DNA of 64,000 nucleotides from Paenibacillus physcomitrellae (lineage in GTDB: Bacteria; Bacillota; Bacilli; Paenibacillales; Paenibacillaceae), in assembly GCF_002240225.1 (NCBI RefSeq), contig NZ_CP022584.1, positions 1,860,001 through 1,924,000 on the forward strand, read 5' to 3'. The translations under genes and the position numbers were made by a program. How positions within the stretch are numbered: position 1 is the stretch's first letter; every line of letters starts with the position of its first letter. This document shows, one piece after another, positions 61,830 through 64,000 of this stretch. The notes beneath the pieces are model-generated. The model made no database searches. It was given only the letters and a program-made list of their open reading frames with translations, and was not told the DNA's origin.

Positions 61830-63093
61830 CAATTTCACTCTCCTTAACACCAAGCAAGCCCGGTTTCTTGATGACATTCCCCTTCACCAGAAGCACAAGC
61901 AGATAGCGGGAGAAGAAAATGTTCGTAATAATGCTCACCACGATGTCGATCATCAGGACGAGTGCAAAACTGCGAACGGAGCCTGTCCCCATCCAGTACA
62001 TAACGGCTGCTGCAATAAAGGTTGTGACGTGAGCGTCCATAACCGTACGGAACGAAACTCTGTTCCCCGCTTTGACAGCAGACATAATGCTCTTGCCGCT
62101 TCTGAGTTCTTCCTTGATCCGTTCATCGGTAATGATGTTGGCGTCAACCGCCATCCCGATCCCGAGCACAAAGGCCGCGATCCCCGGAAGGGTAAGGGTT
62201 ACTCCGGCAAAATGGAAGACCAGCAGCATCATCCAGACATACGAGATCAGCGTAAAGCTGGCGATTACACCAGGAAGATGGTAGATAATCATCATAAACA
62301 GAAGAATGACAACGGATGCAATTCCGCCTGCCAGCAGCGTTTGATGCAGAGACAATTTACCTAAAGTCGCGTCTACGACCTGGGAATATTTCTCTGTAAG
62401 CTTAAGCGGTAAAGCACCGAGATTAATCGTATCTCTAAGCTCTTGTGCTTCATCAAGCGTATAGGAACCTGTTATGACAGCTGTACCTTGATTCAGCTCC
62501 TGTTGAACTTCCGGAGCGGAGAGCAGCTGATCATCCAGGAAGATCGCAAGCTGTCTTTCCGCGGAACCCGGAGGATTAGCCGCAAGACGTTTGGTCACTT
62601 CAGCAAACTTCTCTTTGTTTTTCAATTTGATACTGATTTGCGGGCGATTCAATTGATCATAAGTGATACTTGCTCCATCTTCGGCGAAGTCACTGCCCAC
62701 CAGTTCAATCTTGTTGTATTGGCTCGCTTCCTTCTCCGTACCGTCTTTACTCCGGAAAGTCAGCGATGCCGGTTCACTCAGCTTCTTGCGGACTTCCTCG
62801 TTGTTTGCTACTCCCGGTATTTTGAGCCGGATCCGGTCCGTTCCTTCCGTCGTAACTTCAGGTTCTGTCCCGCCAAGCACATTGGAACGTTTCTCAAGAC
62901 TAAGTGCCGTTTGTGTCAGGGATTCCTTGGTCACTTTAGCTCCATTCTCCAAAGGTGTCGCTTGATACAAAATCTCAAGCCCGCCCTTCAAGTCAAGGCC
63001 AAGTTCCATCTTATTGATTAACCAAGGGCTTGTCCCGGCCATAACCCCAATGGTAATTACCACTACGGCTATGAATGTGACGATTCTTTTCAT
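61819..63093 (-). CDS. secD: Protein translocase subunit SecD
   Basis: About 424 residues: N-terminal helix (IVTFIAVVVITIGVMAGTSPWL), GLDLKGGLEILYQ motif, a periplasmic domain with NPPGSAERQLAIFLDDQLLSAPEV, then five membrane helices including ALPLKLTEKYSQVVDATLG and GMAVDANIITDERIKEELR, which is the conserved TM4 region with Asp. It is the first gene of the secD-secF pair and overlaps secF by 11 nt. Confidence 0.96.
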   Translation of the reverse strand: MKRIVTFIAVVVITIGVMAGTSPWLINKMELGLDLKGGLEILYQATPLENGAKVTKESLTQTALSLEKRSNVLGGTEPEVTTEGTDRIRLKIPGVANNEEVRKKLSEPASLTFRSKDGTEKEASQYNKIELVGSDFAEDGASITYDQLNRPQISIKLKNKEKFAEVTKRLAANPPGSAERQLAIFLDDQLLSAPEVQQELNQGTAVITGSYTLDEAQELRDTINLGALPLKLTEKYSQVVDATLGKLSLHQTLLAGGIASVVILLFMMIIYHLPGVIASFTLISYVWMMLLVFHFAGVTLTLPGIAAFVLGIGMAVDANIITDERIKEELRSGKSIMSAVKAGNRVSFRTVMDAHVTTFIAAAVMYWMGTGSVRSFALVLMIDIVVSIITNIFFSRYLLVLLVKGNVIKKPGLLGVKESEIGAL

Positions 63094-63206
63094 CCCGTTA
63101 ATTGTTCCCCTTTCATTCTCAATATTCCTATTATAGCCATGCAGGAAAACGCCGTCAATTTGTGAGAAACAAGTTGAAGCATGTCAAATTATGGTCTCCT
63201 CAGGCA

Positions 63207-63239
63207 AAAAAAGAACCCCTGTTATTCAAAACGGGATCC
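63207..63239 (-). terminator. Terminator overlapping the comN 3-prime end
   Basis: On the minus strand GGATCCC pairs with GGGGTTC (two wobbles) around a 13-nt loop that contains the comN TAA, followed by TTTTTTT. Confidence 0.65.
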
Positions 63240-63479
63240 ACGATAGGCGGAAAGCGTCAAATAATTCATAAAGGTTGTTGCTTTTAAGGTAAGAATGTCA
63301 TTTACCAGCCGGTGAACTGGCGGAATCCCATCCTTTTTATATTTTGAGCTGACACATTCCCAAACATCGGCTGGCGTTACTTGCTCATAGCCGAATAAGC
63401 GAAATTCCTCCGCTTTGCTTTGGCAGAGCTCGTCAATGGCTTTAATCAGTTCCTCGTCGTTGATTTCTTCATCAGCCAT
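63222..63479 (-). CDS. comN: Post-transcriptional regulator ComN
   Basis: Small protein of 85 residues with an acidic start (MADEEINDEELIKAIDELCQ), then FRLFGYEQVTPADVWECVSSKYKKDGIPPVHRLVNDILTLKATTFMNYL (in parts), the ComN/YrzD family pattern. In B. subtilis ComN controls comE mRNA and is recruited to division sites by DivIVA. Its position between secDF and spoVB is conserved. Confidence 0.9.
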   Translation of the reverse strand: MADEEINDEELIKAIDELCQSKAEEFRLFGYEQVTPADVWECVSSKYKKDGIPPVHRLVNDILTLKATTFMNYLTLSAYRGSRFE

Positions 63480-63720
63480 CCGGGTAAACTCCTTTCGCTC
63501 TCGTAGGTTATAACTGTAACCTCTCAGACATTATACCATTTAATAGTGATGGTGGAATCAGTTAATATTTCGGTTCCTCCCTTTCAAAATCCTGCTTCTC
63601 CATAAAGTTGCCTTGATCTGTACAAAAGTAGCTGTCATGAAGCTGGACAGGTTAGGCATATCCATATATCAACTACCAGATTGCACAGCCCAGGATTATG
63701 AAGGAGAAGAGGGACCCGAT

Positions 63721-64000
63721 TTGAACAAACAATCTTTTATTCGCGGAACTATGATTCTGCTTGCTGCAGGCATTGTAAACCGTATCTTGGGCTTTATCCC
63801 CCGCATTCTATTGCCCAGAGTCATCGGCGCGGAAGGCGTGGGTCTGTACCAGCTGGGCTATCCCTTTTTCCTGGTGCTGGTCACCATTATTTCCGGCGGC
63901 ATTCCCCTTGCCATTGCCAAGCTGATCGCGGAGGCGGAATCGGAGGGCAAACCCGAGAAATCCAGAGCCGTGCTGCGTACCAGCCTGATTCTTTCCGGCG
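63721..64000 (+). CDS. spoVB: Stage V sporulation protein B-type flippase (SpoVB), N-terminal part
   Basis: The frame opens at TTG 63721 with MNKQSFIRGTMILLAAGIVN, then RILGFIPRILLPRVIGAEGVGLYQLGYPFFLVLVTI (in parts) and SGGIPLAIAKLIAEAESEG. This is the start of MATE/MurJ-like SpoVB, which is needed for spore cortex synthesis. AAGGAGAAGAGGG lies upstream. The gene runs off the right edge after about 93 codons. The comN-spoVB divergence matches B. subtilis. Confidence 0.9.
   Translation, partial: MNKQSFIRGTMILLAAGIVNRILGFIPRILLPRVIGAEGVGLYQLGYPFFLVLVTIISGGIPLAIAKLIAEAESEGKPEKSRAVLRTSLILSG

Overview
The window looks like the chromosome of a Paenibacillus-type, endospore-forming Firmicute. The evidence is gene content and order. 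There are sporulation-linked genes (spoVB, a YjcZ-family peptide), T-box leaders on alaS and hisS, and many Gram-positive lipoprotein/CUT1 sugar transporters with YtdP-type AraC regulation. Above all, the gene order closely follows the yrv-yrr region of Bacillus subtilis. No rRNA, tRNA, CRISPR array or intact insertion sequence was seen.

Backbone. Reading leftward from the right end, the conserved order is spoVB (diverging) | comN-secD-secF-(CDF-like protein)-recJ-apt | uraA | relA-dtd ... hisS-aspS-tcdA ... helD ... rarA ... cymR | mnmA ... iscS-yrrD-(zinc-ribbon protein)-yrrI-alaS-ireB-ruvX-yrzB-(yrzB paralogue)-mltG-yrrN-yrrO. A methyl-accepting chemotaxis protein runs off the left edge. 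This is housekeeping: translation, tRNA modification, stringent response, repair, secretion and cell-wall growth. Compared with B. subtilis, yrrM and udk-greA are absent from their usual places, and the cymR-iscS-mnmA unit has been pulled apart.

Accessory regions. Two carbohydrate loci flank the cymR/mnmA core. Locus A (13.4-22.4 kb) holds a membrane-anchored AraC-type regulator, a GH130 phosphorylase, a solute-binding lipoprotein, two permeases and a GH125 exo-alpha-1,6-mannosidase. Locus B (28.7-39.8 kb) holds GH3, a GH38 alpha-mannosidase, a GntR/LacI-type regulator, a second binding lipoprotein and two permeases. None of the four enzymes shows a signal peptide and neither transporter has its own ATPase. 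The inferred scheme is import of mannose-containing oligosaccharides (possibly high-mannose N-glycan or yeast-mannan fragments), followed by cytoplasmic trimming by GH38, GH125, GH130 and GH3. Both transporter operons carry a candidate CcpA (cre) site that fits the consensus, and locus B also has a terminator-like hairpin in its leader.

Between locus A and cymR (22.4-26.5 kb) lies a patch of small genes. It contains a probable spore-coat cupin with a sigma-K-like promoter, a YjcZ-family peptide, small membrane proteins and an AT-rich stretch with a C-terminally shortened, membrane-anchored Mrr-type nuclease.

The most unusual structural observation is recurrent. Short tandem repeats (8 to about 24 bp) overlap or directly follow the stop codons of at least five unrelated genes: the AraC regulator, GH125, helD, tcdA and hisS.
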